Below, in pieces: positions 47,765 through 59,262 of a stretch of DNA of 64,000 bases; the stretch's first letter is position 1; the number at the start of each line of letters is the position of its first letter. The notes below the pieces were generated by a model. That model was not told where the DNA came from and did no database searches. It saw nothing but the letters and a program-made list of their open reading frames with translations. Source of the stretch: Bolinopsis microptera (lineage: Eukaryota; Ctenophora; Tentaculata; Lobata; Bolinopsidae); contig NC_087082.1 of NCBI RefSeq assembly GCF_026151205.1, positions 11,789,997 to 11,853,996 on the forward strand, read 5' to 3'. Position numbers and translations under genes: made by a program.

Positions 47765-48799
47765 CTATTCATACTTCCCAGTGGAATAAAGATTTATAAA
47801 TCGCTTTATTGCCACAAAAGGGTGGAAATAAAGATAATCATTATGCTTCTCTTTATTACTAACATAGCTAGGTCCTTCAATTCTCCCTAATACTTCGTTT
47901 GAAACATTCCAAAAATGTGAATCATTAGAAATATCCTTAGCAATCATATCTTTTTTAAACCCTTCTAATTTAATCTTAAAACTTAAAACAGTCACCGAGT
48001 TCTTAACATCTGGAGGAAGTTTGTTCCAGTAAGGAATAACTCGCTCTGGAAGAAATGAACTTTGGAGATTCCTAATCTTTGCCATACTCTTACAACATCT
48101 GTTGGATGATACAAGATTAAGACCAGATCTGCTCACTTTGAACAAATCTGAGCCGTACTCGGTCAAACTATTAATAACCTTAAAAGCTTCAATAAGGTCC
48201 CCACGTATTCGCCGCTCTGCCAGCGTTGTCAAATTGAGAATTTCCAGTCTACGGCTGTAAGGAAGAGTACCCACCTCATTAATAAGACGGGTAAACCGCC
48301 TCTGGACGCTCTCCAGCTCCAAAACAATCCCCCAACTTCCATGAGCCGCAACTGGATTCCACAATTGGACACAATACTCTAGATGAGGGCTTATTAAAGC
48401 TTTATAGATGGTTATCATAACTCCTTTTTCCCTTATTACTAAATTTCTTATAATCCAACATATCATACGATTTGCTTTAGAAATGCATGCTTTTATCTGC
48501 TCATTCCAAAGCAAGGAGTTATGGGTAATAACCCCCAAGTCTTTTTCCTGAGCAGATGCTTCAAGTTCTACACCATTAACAAAACAATTTAAGTTAGGAT
48601 TACTATTAAGATTAACATGAACTACTTTACATTTGGCAGGATTGAACTTTAAAAGCCAAATACTCTCCCAAACTTCCAATTCTGCAATGTCTATAGTCGC
48701 CTTGAAACCACCGAAAAGAGTAACTCTCATTATATAATGCTGGGTCTTTCTTGATATACCAACATCTCCATGCTTCTCACCAAATACAACTTCCCCCAC
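47765..48799 (-). pseudogene. non-LTR retrotransposon ORF2 fragment (Jockey/CR1-like)
   Basis: A 344-codon open frame ending at a stop at 47765. Motifs of the RT C-terminal half are in order: WLLKFNPAKCKVVHV, VNGVELEASAQEKDLGVI, LISPHLEYCVQLWNP, VQRRFTRLI, RRLEILNLTTLAERRIRGDL and FLPERVIPYWNKLPPDV. The catalytic YADD region and endonuclease are missing: the frame starts just where LFADDTK would be expected. It is a 5'-truncated copy, fairly young because this much of the frame is uninterrupted. No promoter or first ATG is expected. Confidence 0.85.
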
Positions 48800-50114
48800 T
48801 CATCTTCCTCAAAATATAAGATCTCTCACTCGATTTTATAAATTTTTCTAAAAGGGCCCCCCAGCAGTTGAAATTGACTTAAATCGATGTATTTTCGAAC
48901 GCTGATCCTCAACCACCCCCATGAAATGCTCCTCTGGTGAGATATTGGCAAAAATGTCTTTATCTGCATGTGATGTGACCGTATAAGGAAGTTATTGTAG
49001 GTTAATACTTTATCCCACTGTGAGCTCTTTACTTCAGTTGTGACATGATAGCCTGAGGTCCCCAGGTAATTTATCCAGAGCCCTAATTGCGCTTGCAGTG
49101 GCGCGCAAGCACATAGTAAGGTATAAAAGGGTTAGGGTTTCAGCATATGTTTATTGTTTTTGATAGGTATTGGGTTATATTATGATACCAACACGTTTCT
49201 TTATATAAGTAAAATACAATTTTAAGTAAAATACAATTTTTATTTTCCACAGAAGAATCAATACATATTGAATTATAAATATCCGATAATTCCATTAATA
49301 ATCATTAAAAGTTGCTTTGTCATTTGTAAAATCAAAAACGAAAAGCCCCACGCTGAACGCGCGCGGCATTTTTTCTGCAGCTAACATCAAAGCCGCCGCG
49401 CGCGCCCAGCGCTGGGGTGCATTCTCATTAACAATTAAACTTGGTCAAAGATATTTATATACAATTCCTAAATTAAATCAATAATCATGTTAATATGAGT
49501 ATTCAACACTACTCGACAACAAATATTTGCCGGCCCATCAACGATTCAGTCGCCGAAACAAAAATCAAATGTTTGCTTTTTCGTTTCGGGGACTGTTTGA
49601 ACTCAGTACCATATCCGACTAATCACACTTTATAATGGTTAAAATACAAAGTAAAAAGATTTTCCTCGATGGGCCGGCATTCGCAACCGCGAAACGTTTT
49701 GAGTACGACAAACGATGACACCACCACCAGCCGTTAATTGATAAGTCCATGGGTGACGGGATAAAGTTAAAGTAAGATGTGTAATTTCATATTGCCTATC
49801 ACCTATCACCTAAGTTACTTTGCACATACTGCTTCTAGTTACACGATAGCGATCTCAGTTCCCAATAACGTGTGACCCAACAGAGGGGATTGTGGAAGGA
49901 CACGTACATTTTTCATTAACACGTGCCCTGATTACCCCCTCCGTTGAGCTACTATACGGGGAACGTTGACCGCCAGTCTGTAGTCAGATCGTTAATAAAT
50001 TATACTTTAAAATTGGTTGCCGGGTGATGGTGTCAGTGAGAGACGTTAAGTTAGGTGAACATTGGTACAAAAATATAATAATCTAGCAGTTTATCTCAAA
50101 GTTAAAATCACTAT
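48800..50114. other. repeat-rich stretch with GC-rich hairpin
   Basis: Includes a fragment of the 80-bp MITE at 49044-49069 (ends ccccaggtaa). A GC-rich imperfect inverted repeat lies at 49359-49421 (GCTGAACGCGCGCGGC against GCCGCGCGCGCCCAGCGC). A cttgcagtggcgcgcaagca block (about 49091-49110) is related to the arms of the 54376-60450 palindrome. No gene seen. Confidence 0.5.
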
Positions 50115-50498
50115 TTGTTAAAGTATACAAACAGTTCTATTCAAAAGAACAAAGTCCGAGAGCAGAGAGAAGATTTGGAGACTATACACGCATATGTGGG
50201 GTTTAAATTTGGTATTAGTAATTTTAGGGTTCGACCGAAAATGTTGGCCTCCAAATTGTGGAATAGCATACATAAACGGATTCTAAATGAGAATGGGGAA
50301 ATCCTCACTACTTCTGTATCTTTGGTTAAATTACGCTGTAAAAGTATCATCCTGGGATCCCAATCCATCAACAATAATAACACCTGGACTTACCACAACT
50401 TTCACATCGCCCCTCACTCAGTCACAGACCAAACCAGTTCATCACTCACTCACCAAATTGCCGACCCAATATCTATTGAAGTGGGGAAAATTTTCTAG
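50115..50498 (+). CDS. possible transposon-derived open frame
   Basis: 127 codons without interruption. The segment RVRPKMLASKLWNSIHKRIL resembles the WN-containing tail after the reverse transcriptase of non-LTR elements, but no other motif supports it. It may equally be chance. Confidence 0.25.
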   Translation: MLKYTNSSIQKNKVREQREDLETIHAYVGFKFGISNFRVRPKMLASKLWNSIHKRILNENGEILTTSVSLVKLRCKSIILGSQSINNNNTWTYHNFHIAPHSVTDQTSSSLTHQIADPISIEVGKIF

Positions 50499-50968
50499 AC
50501 AAATGACGTGTCGATATTATTGCTGCAGTAGATACAAATACCAACATTATTATATTCCCAAACGTTTGAACCATTAAATTAACTAGGAAATTCAATCCTC
50601 AACTTAACTTTTACTGTTTTAAACTGAAATGATGATATTAACTTGACTTATTATTTTTTTTTACATACTCCTTCTTAGTGTGATGACTTGGGGTCCATAA
50701 ATATAACAATACAAGCTGATCATGATAAACCAAAAAGAACAACTGGGTAGTTAGGTAGCCCTGGTGGGTGCATAAACTTTACAGTCTGCTCTCTCCAAGA
50801 CACAAGATCAGCCTGCTGCGCTTCTCCATTTTACCGTGAAGCCTAATTTCTAGTTTTAGGTTTACTAATCTTAATCTACTTAACAACTCAATAGCTTGAG
50901 TCACCATACCCGTAGTATATTCCATAGCAATAGAATTGAAGAACTTTAAAGTTTTTCAAATTGTTGCT

Positions 50969-53881
50969 TAGGGTGGCGGATTTTGTATCGAATTTTCGAA
51001 TCAAATACCGTTTTAATGTTTATTTAAAATAAATAAGGATGGTGGAAGTCTTTTCGAAAATGGACTTGACCGAACTAAGAGAATGGCTAATAAACAAACC
51101 AATAATTGTCGCTGATCCAGTCTATAAGTGAGCCGGTCCATTGCTCCAACGTTCCTTTCTAATTGACCTGCCAAGCCTTAGGGGTGCACCGTTGTTCCTG
51201 TGATCATGTACGCAAAATTTATCAACTGAGGTCACGTGATGGAGCCAGGAGCCCCTAGCGGCCTAATTACCGGTTAACACATACAACCACGAACGTTCGC
51301 GTTTGAATCTTGAGTTAAATGGTTGGTTTACTATATGTTAAGTATGATATATTCTTCAGCGTACACTCTACACCTAATATAAAGACATCAGCGGGACATC
51401 AGCATTTCCTGCTATAATTATGCGGAAGATTAATTGCCAGAAAACCGAAAGTTTACAACGAGAAATATTATACAACTTTGATAGATGGTAATAATAGATA
51501 TAATTATACAATTAACTACTTGAAGTAAACGTTAACCTCGACATAGCAATTCATCTCTCGTGAGACTCAAGCGGCATTCTCAAAGCACTCTCGTGGCACT
51601 CAAGCAGCATTCTCAAAGCATTCTCAAAGCATTCTCGTGGTACTCAAGCGGCATTTTCAAGGCACTCTCGTGGCACTCAAGCTGCATTCTCAAGGCACTC
51701 TCGTGACACTCAAGCAGCATTCTCAAGGTACTCTCGTGGCACTCTATCGGAATTCTCAAAGCACTCTCGTGCCACTCAAATGGCATCATCAAGGCACTCT
51801 CGTGCCACTCAAGCGCTATTCTCGTGGCACTCTCGTCACACTCTCGTCACACTCTCGTGGCACTCACGTGACACTCTCATGGCACTCTCGTGGCACTCAC
51901 GTGACACTCTCATGGCACTCTCGTGGCACTCACGTGACACTCTCATGGCACTCTCGTGGAAATCTCGTGGCACTCTCGTGACACTCTCGTGGCACACTCG
52001 TGCCACTCTCGTAGCACTCTCGTGGCACTCTCGTGGCACTCTCGTGGCACTCTCGTGGAACTCTCGTGGCATTCTTGTTGCAGTCTCGTGGCACTCAAGC
52101 GTCAATCTCAAGGCACTTAAGCGGTATTCTCAAGGCACTATCGTGGCACTCACGTGGCACTCAAGCAACATTCTCTAGGCACTCAAGCGGCATCCTCAAG
52201 GCACTCTCGTGCCACTCAAGCGGCATTTTCAAGGCACTCTCTTGGCATTCAAGCGGCAGTCTCAAGGCACTCATGTGGCACTCTAGCGGCACTATAGCGG
52301 CTTTATCAAGGCACTTTCATGGCACTCTCGAGGCACTCTCTTGGCATTCAAGCGGCAGTCTCAATGCACTCATGTGGCACTCTAGCGGCACTATAGCGGC
52401 TTTATCAAGGCACTTTCATGGCACTCTCGAGGCACTCTCATGGCACTCTCGTGGCACTCTCGTGGCAATCTCGTGGATCTATCGTGGCACTCTCGTGGCA
52501 CTCTCGTGGCACTCTCGTGGCACTCTCGTAGCACTCTCGTGGCACTCTCGTGGTACTCTCGTGGCACTCTCGTGGTACTCTCGTGGCACTCTCGTGGCAC
52601 TCTCGTGGCAATCTCGTGGCACTCTCGTCGCACTCTCGTGGAACTCTCTCGGCACTCTCTTGGCACTCTCGTGGAACTCTCTCGGCACTCTCGTGGTACT
52701 CTCGTGGCACTCTCGTGGTACTCTCGTGGCACTCTCGTGGCACTCTCGTGGCACTCTCGTGGAACTCTCTCGGCACTCTCTTGGCACTCTTGTGGAACTC
52801 TCTCGGCACTCTCTTGGAACTCTCGTGGCACTCTCGTGACACTCTCGTGGTACTCTCGTGGCACTCTCGTGGCAATCTCGAGGCACTCTCGTTACACTCT
52901 CGAGGAACTCTCGTGGCATTCTTGTTGCAGTCTCGTGGCACTTAAGCGTCAATCTCAAGGCACTTAAGCGGCATTCTCAAGGCACTCTCGTGGCACTCAC
53001 GTGGCACTCAAGCAACATTCTCAAGGCACTCAAGCGGCATCCTCAAGGCACTCTCGTGCCACTCAAGCGGCATCCTCAAGGCATTCTCGTGGCACTCAAG
53101 CAGAATTTTCAAGGCACTCTTGAGAATGGCGCTTGAATGTCACGAGAGTGCCTTGAGAGTGCCTTGATAAAGCCGCTTTAGTGCCGCTAGAGTGCCACAA
53201 GAGTTTCTTGAGAATACCGCTTGAGAACCACGAGGGTACCTTTAGAAAGCCGCTTGAGTGTCACGAGAGATGAATTGCTTCGTTGAGGTTTAAGTTTACT
53301 TGTAGTTAATTGTATAATTACATCTATCATTACCAACATCTTGTTGTTTTGTTGTTGTATAATATTTCTCGTTGTAAACTTTCGGTTTTCTGGCAATTAA
53401 TCTTCCGCGTAATTATAGCAGGAAAGGCTGACGTCCCGCTGATGTCTTAAGGTGTAGAGTGTACGCTGAAGAATATATCATACTTAACATATATATAATA
53501 ATATATATAATATAGTAAACCAACCATTTAACTCAAGATTCAAACGCGAACGTTCGTGGTTGTATGTGTTAACCGGTAATTAGGCCGCTAGGGGCTCCTG
53601 GCTCCATCACGTGACCTCAGTTGATAAATTTTGCGTACATGATCACAGCTAGGAACAACGGTGCACCCCTAAGGCTTGGCAGGTCAATTAGAAAGGATCG
53701 TTGGAGCAATGGACCGGCTCACTTATAGACTGGATCAGCGACAATTATTGGTTTGTTTATTAGCCATTCTCTTAGTTCGGTCAAGTCCATTTTCGAAAAG
53801 ACTTCCACCATCCTTATTTATTTTAAATAAACATTAAAACGGTATTTGATTCGAAAACTCGATACAAAATCCGCCACCCTA
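50969..53881. mobile_element. giant foldback element with hAT-type ends and 11-bp-repeat core
   Basis: The ends TAGGGTGGCGGATTTTGTA and the inverse TACAAAATCCGCCACCCTA are flanked by the perfect 8-bp direct repeat ttgttgct (50961-50968 and 53882-53889). The left arm 50969-51556 and the right arm 53265-53881 are near-perfect inverted repeats of about 600 bp. The right arm carries an extra AT expansion at about 53490-53515. Between them lies 1.7 kb of short tandem repeats. The TAGGG ends and 8-bp duplication place it with hAT. No transposase is encoded, so mobility must come from elsewhere. Confidence 0.88.
51557..53264. repeat. 11-bp minisatellite core of the foldback element
   Basis: Dominant unit tctcgtggcac (11 bp), purest at 52440-52870. 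On both sides it is mixed with variant units such as caagcggcattctcaaggca. After about 53110 the units are inverted (ttgagagtgcc, gtcacgagag), so the core changes orientation near its right end. Long open frames in all six frames follow from the stop-free 11-bp period and are not evidence of a gene. Confidence 0.9.
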
Positions 53882-53889
53882 TTGTTGCT

Positions 53890-54375
53890 AAAATTGATTT
53901 AAATAAAAATTTGTTGTTTTCTTGAAAATTTGTTGTTTTCTTGAGAGTTAGGGTTGGGATCAAATTAAAGTGTTAGGGTTTCGAATAATCGTTCAGGGTT
54001 AGCTAGAGAACAAGTTGAAAAAGTCACGTGACAGTTTTAAATTTTTTGTTTTCTTGAGTCAAGAGTAAAATGATCAAGCATCATCCTAAATAAATTGTAA
54101 TTGGAATTGTTTTTTATAACTTATATAAAATATTACAAGATTATATATTGCTTTGACACACGCTGCAAACCCTTTTGATCGCGCGTGCACGCTTTGCACG
54201 TGCACGAGAGGTGTGCAACGCGAACGTTCTGAAGCAAATATTGCTATGCTATTATGTACAAAATAAATTATTAATACAATATAAATAAACATTAATTTTG
54301 AATATAATACTTGCATTTGTGTATTTTTGTATTTTGATCTTTGAATATTTCAGCAAAATAATTTTAAATATGCGC
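53890..54375. other. spacer between the two giant palindromes
   Basis: AT-rich with a doubled aatttgttgttttcttga unit (53910-53945) and one GTCACGTGAC site near 54025. A short GC-rich block (gcgcgtgcacgctttgcacg) lies at about 54181-54200. No gene seen. Confidence 0.5.
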
Positions 54376-54891
54376 TATGGAAGCGCATGTGTGTCAAAAA
54401 AAATAATGATACACATGCGCTTCCTAGGTAGCGTATGTGTGTCAAAAAATTTTTTGATACACATGCGCTAGCAGGTTTATCATGTATATCATTAGGTGGC
54501 CCATGTGTGTCATTTTTGTAAAATTGCTGTAAAATCTCTATTTAATATTCTAATCGCTATCTTTATCTATTTATATATGTATTTTATCCTTATCTCTATT
54601 TTATCTTTAAACTCCTCTCCGCTCGCCTCGATCCCGTGTGAAACGAGCGCGCCTGCACGCTGCAGTGGCGCGAAAGCACATGGTTAGGTTAAAGCGCGTG
54701 TACTGTTGCTGCACAGGCTATAATATATGTTAATTGACGATGTCAATTCATCGCAGCTCGGCGAAGCACAGTAGCGCATTTCACCGATTTAGCGTTGCAA
54801 GAAGCATAATCAATAATTGAATGCGCGGCGCGGCACAGTAACGCATCGTGCTACAAGCTATAATATTTATAAACATACTCATTGGAGAATG

Positions 54892-54971
54892 TTACCTGGG
54901 GACCCCAGGCTATTATGTTCATAAACATAATAAAGATTCGGCGGAATAACAGGCTGAGCGCCGCCCAGTAA
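54892..54971. mobile_element. 80-bp hAT-like MITE, copy D, in left arm only
   Basis: TTACCTGGGGACCCCAGG at the left, CGCCGCCCAGTAA at the right, flanked by tggagaatg on both sides (54883-54891 and 54972-54980). The matching place in the right arm (about 59945-59960) has one copy of that sequence and no insert. Confidence 0.92.
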
Positions 54972-55463
54972 TGGAGAATGGAGCTATGGAGGAATGAAGC
55001 TGCCTGCTGCGCGTGCGGTAGAATGACAGGCTGAGCGCCGCCAAGTATTGCATATTGAAGCGGTACGCCGACGCATGACAGGCGAGCTCCTGTGTCCTGG
55101 GATCGTGCGCGAAGATCGAAATGCAATTCGTGTATCAAGCCAACTGCCAAGTGCCAACAATGTGTTTATTGTTATAAATGATAATGGACTAACCAGTTTC
55201 GGGATACTTCGTAGCATGCAACTAGCAACCTTGCCGCGCATCGATCCAATAATGCTTCTCGTCGTAAGGCCACCTTAGCTTGTTTGTCGTTAGATATAAG
55301 CAAAATGCACCCGGCACCCCTGCGGACCTCGCGCGCTGAGCTGCTATGCAAAGCGAAAAAGCAAAAACTCAATGGATGGTTAGTGGTTACCCGTACCGTA
55401 ATGGGTGCCACATGCCTAGCATGAAATATTTACTTACTTACTTGCACTTAATTTGTGTATTAT

Positions 55464-55524
55464 ATGTTCATAATCATATAAATTCGGCGGAATGACAGGC
55501 TTGAGGCTGAGCGCGGCCCAGTAA
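55464..55524. repeat. fragment of the 80-bp MITE, left arm
   Basis: Carries the family core cggcggaatgacaggc and the end GGCCCAGTAA but lacks the CCTGGGG end. The same fragment is mirrored in the right arm at 59197-59262, so it predates the palindrome. A related short piece lies at 55020-55047. Confidence 0.7.
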
Positions 55525-56394
55525 ACTTCGCATCGAAAAATTTAAACGAGTAACATCCGTCAACTAATAGTTATATGTAATAATTAAAAACAAACTTTGC
55601 TTGTTTACCTGAAATTAGAATTTTATACAATTAATGTAAGATTGAAGTCGCGTTTTTACCAATTTCCCTGCACCATCCGGTAAATTTATTACCCTCAGCC
55701 CTTCGTTGTGGGCTGCGCGGTCGTATCGTGGCTTTCGCCACGGTATAGCTAGCGGGGGCGAAATAAAATACAAATGAGGATCGCGACGCGTGACTTGTAG
55801 GTTTATAACCTACCAAGACGCGCGCCGAGTTGGACTCGTCGACGGTCCTGATTAATATTTGAAGCAAATATTTTACGACTACAAGTATCACCTGTTAAAG
55901 AAAGGATTGGAAATTGAACTCGCCGGTACGTCGACGGATGATGCTTGTCTAAATTTGTTCGAAGTAACACGCGCAACTTTCTTTTCGAAGCGAAATGTCT
56001 GTGTTACTGGGCGGCGCTCAGCCTGTGCCTTTTCAATGTCATTCCGCAACCGTTTATCATTTACGAACGAATAAAAACAACGTCAATATTTTACATGTCA
56101 CAGTTAGCTGGCAGTACGGCCCAGTTAATAAATTGTGCATCGCGCCGATCTAGCAAAAAACATTATTTGATGCGCTGATCAGTCTCTAAGACTAATAATA
56201 TAAAACATCGTTCCTTTTGTCCGTAATTGCCTGTACTGCGTGAGAATTACAAAATAATTACAGCACATTTACAAAATAAGAATAATGAAAAAGTAAACGT
56301 GTTTTCTCGGTTATAATTCATAATTATTTTTAGAATAACGCTTTATTGTTAATGCAATCATAGTGGTCAGCTTGTGACATGGCTATGACGCCTT

Positions 56395-56585
56395 TTTCTT
56401 ACATGGTTATGACATGGTTATGACATGGTTATGACATGGTTATGACATGGTTATGACATGGTTATGACATGGTTATGACATGGTTATGACATGGTTATGA
56501 CATGGTTATGACATGGTTATGACATGGTTATGACATGGTTCTGACATGGTTATGACATGGTTATGACATGGTTATGACATGGTTA
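56395..56585. repeat. 11-bp minisatellite, left arm
   Basis: About seventeen units of catggttatga, mirrored at 58024-58222 as the inverse units tcataaccatg. One unit carries ttctg in place of ttatg in both arms (about 56537 and 58067), which supports common descent. Confidence 0.92.
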
Positions 56586-58023
56586 CAACCAAAACTCCTT
56601 CAGACCAATTTTGAACCATTATGAGCACTTTCAGGATACAATTCATTTCCGTTCATTTCCGTTCATTCTATGAACCTGGGTCATTTTGTGCGACCTTCGA
56701 TGACCTCTTATCTAGGCCTAGCTTATGACACTATCTATCATAGAAAACCGAATTGGGGGTTCCCAGCCCTTACGTAATAAGTCTCAAATTGAAATGACAC
56801 ACATGCGCCACCTATTGATTTACATGATAAACCTGCTAGCGCATGTGTGTCAAAAAAAATAATGATACACATGCGCTTCCTAGGTAGCGCATGTGTGTCA
56901 AAAAAAATAATGATACACATGCGCTAGCAGGTTTATCATGTAAATCAATAGGTGGCGCATGTGTGTCATTTCAATTTGAGACTTATTACGTAAGGGCTGA
57001 GAACCCCCAATTCGGTTTTCAATGATAGATAGTGTCATAAGCTAGGCCTAAAGACCATCGAAAGTCGCACAAAATGACCCAGGTTCATAGAATGAACGGA
57101 AATGAACGGAAATGAATTGTATCCTGAAAGTGCTCATAATGGTTCAAAATTGGTCTGAAGGAGTTTTGGTTGGTCCTACGACCACTCCAGCAAATTTTGG
57201 GGACGAAGGGATCCATGGGGCTATAATAATAGCCTCATTATACATTATATATGGCCATGGGGACCCGGGACATCGAAGTATAAGCTGTATTTGAGCGCTG
57301 GGAAGAAAACCGAATTAATGCTTCCCAGCACTCAAATACAGTGAATACTACGATGTCCTCATGTCTTCGAAATGGTACCAAAAATCTAAATAGTAATTCC
57401 CAAAATTTGCTAGGGTGGTCCTAGGGCCAACCAAACTCTTCAGACCAATTTTGAACCATTATGAGCAATTTTGGGATACAATTCATTTCCATTCATTTCC
57501 GTTCATTTCCGTTCATTCTATGAACCTGGGTCATTTTGTGCGACCTTCGATGACCTCTTATCTAGGCCTAGCTTATGACACTATCTATCATAGAAAACCG
57601 AATTGGGGGTTCCCAGCCCTTACGTAATAAGTCTCAAATTGAAATGACACACATGCGCCACCTATTGATTTACATGATAAACCTGCTAGCGCATGTGTAT
57701 CATTATTTTTTTTGACACACATGCGCTACCTAGGAAGCGCATGTGTATCATTATTTTTTTTGACACACATGCGCTAGCAGGTTTATCATGTAAATCAATA
57801 GGTGGCGCATGTGTGTCATTTCAATTTGAGACTTATTACGTAAGGGCTGGGAACCCCCAATTCGGTTTTCTATGATAGATAGTGTCATAAGCTAGGCCTA
57901 GATAAGAGGTCATCGAAGGTCGCACAAAATGACCCAGGTTCATAGAATGAACGGAAATGAACGGAAATGAATTGTATCCTGAAAGTGCTCATAATGGTTC
58001 AAAATTGGTCTGAAGGAGTTTTG

Positions 58024-58222
58024 GTTGTAACCATGTCATAACCATGTCATAACCATGTCATAACCATGTCAGAACCATGTCATAACCATGTCATAACCAT
58101 GTCATAACCATGTCATAACCATGTCATAACCATGTCATAACCATGTCATAACCATGTCATAACCATGTCATAACCATGTCATAACCATGTCATAACCATG
58201 TCATAACCATGTCATAACCATG
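58024..58222. repeat. 11-bp minisatellite, right arm
   Basis: Inverse copy of the array at 56395-56585 with nearly the same number of units and the same rare variant unit. Confidence 0.92.
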
Positions 58223-58819
58223 TAAGAAAAAGGCGTCATAGCCATGTCACAAGCTGACCACTATGATTGCATTAACAATAAAGCGTTATTCTAAAAATAA
58301 TTATGAATTATAACCGAGAAAACACGTTTACTTTTTCATTATTCTTATTTTGTAAATGTGCTGTAATTATTTTGTAATTCTCACGCAGTACAGGCAATTA
58401 CGGACAAAAGAAACGATGTTTTATATTATTAGTCTTAGAAGACTGATCAGCGCATCAAATAATGTTTTTTTGCTAGATCGGCGCGATGCACAATTTATCA
58501 ACTGGGCCGTACTGCCAGCTAACTGTGACATGTAAAATATTGACGTTGTTTTTATTCGTTCGTAAATGATAAACGGTTGCGGAATGACATTGAAAAGGCA
58601 CAGGCTGAGCGCCGCCCAGTAACACAGACATTTCGCTTCGAAAAGAAAGTTGCGCGTGTTACTTCGAACAAATTTAGACAAGCATCATCCGTCGACGCAC
58701 CGGCGAGTTTAATTTCCAATCCTTTCTTTAACAGGTGATACTTGTAGTCGTAAAATATTTGCTTCAAATATTAATCAGGACCGTCGACGAGTCCAACTCG
58801 GCGTGCGTCCTGGTAGGTT

Positions 58820-58910
58820 TTACTGGGCCGCGCTCAGCCTGTCATTCCGCCAAATCTTTATTCGGTGTTATTTATGTTAATGAACATAATAGCCTGGGGT
58901 CCTCAGGTAA
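58820..58910. mobile_element. 80-bp-family hAT-like MITE, copy E, in right arm only
   Basis: TTACTGGGCCGCGCTCAGCC to CTCAGGTAA, flanked by a perfect 8-bp direct repeat ggtaggtt (58812-58819 and 58911-58918). The mirrored place in the left arm (about 55798-55822) has a single copy and no insert. Confidence 0.92.
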
Positions 58911-59196
58911 GGTAGGTTATAAACCTACAAGTCACGCGTCGCGATCCTCATTTGTATTTCATTTCGCCCCCGCTATACCGTGGCGAAAGCCACGATACGA
59001 CCGCGCAGCCCACAACGAAGGGCTGAGGGTAATAAATTTACCGGATGGTGCAGGGAAATTGGTTAAAAAACGACTTCAATCTTACATTAATTGTATAAAA
59101 TTCTAATTTCAGGTAAACAAGCAAAGTTTGTTTTTAATTATTACATATAACTATTAGTTGACGGATGTTACTCGTTTAAATTTTTCGATGCGAAGT

Positions 59197-59262
59197 TTAC
59201 TGGGCCGCGCTCAGCCTCAAGCCTGTCATTCCGCCGAATTTATATGATTATGAACATATAAT
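59197..59262. repeat. fragment of the 80-bp MITE, right arm
   Basis: Mirror of 55464-55524, starting TTACTGGGCCGCGCTCAGCC. Confidence 0.7.

Noticed and set aside
51637-53136. Many overlapping long open frames on both strands
   Set aside because: They come from a stop-free 11-bp tandem repeat that reads the same peptide in each frame; no start, splice or domain evidence.
51557-53264. CRISPR-like array
   Set aside because: The repeats are short and contiguous, without unique spacers, and the DNA is animal.
54851-55150. 99-codon frame containing YWAALSLLFRR
   Set aside because: This peptide is a translation of the 80-bp MITE and recurs wherever the MITE does.
56738-57875. Two identical 60-codon frames suggesting a duplicated gene
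   Set aside because: They are mirrored copies of the same palindrome sequence and contain no domain.
56395-58222. CRISPR-like array of catggttatga units
   Set aside because: Contiguous 11-bp minisatellite without spacers, mirrored in a palindrome.
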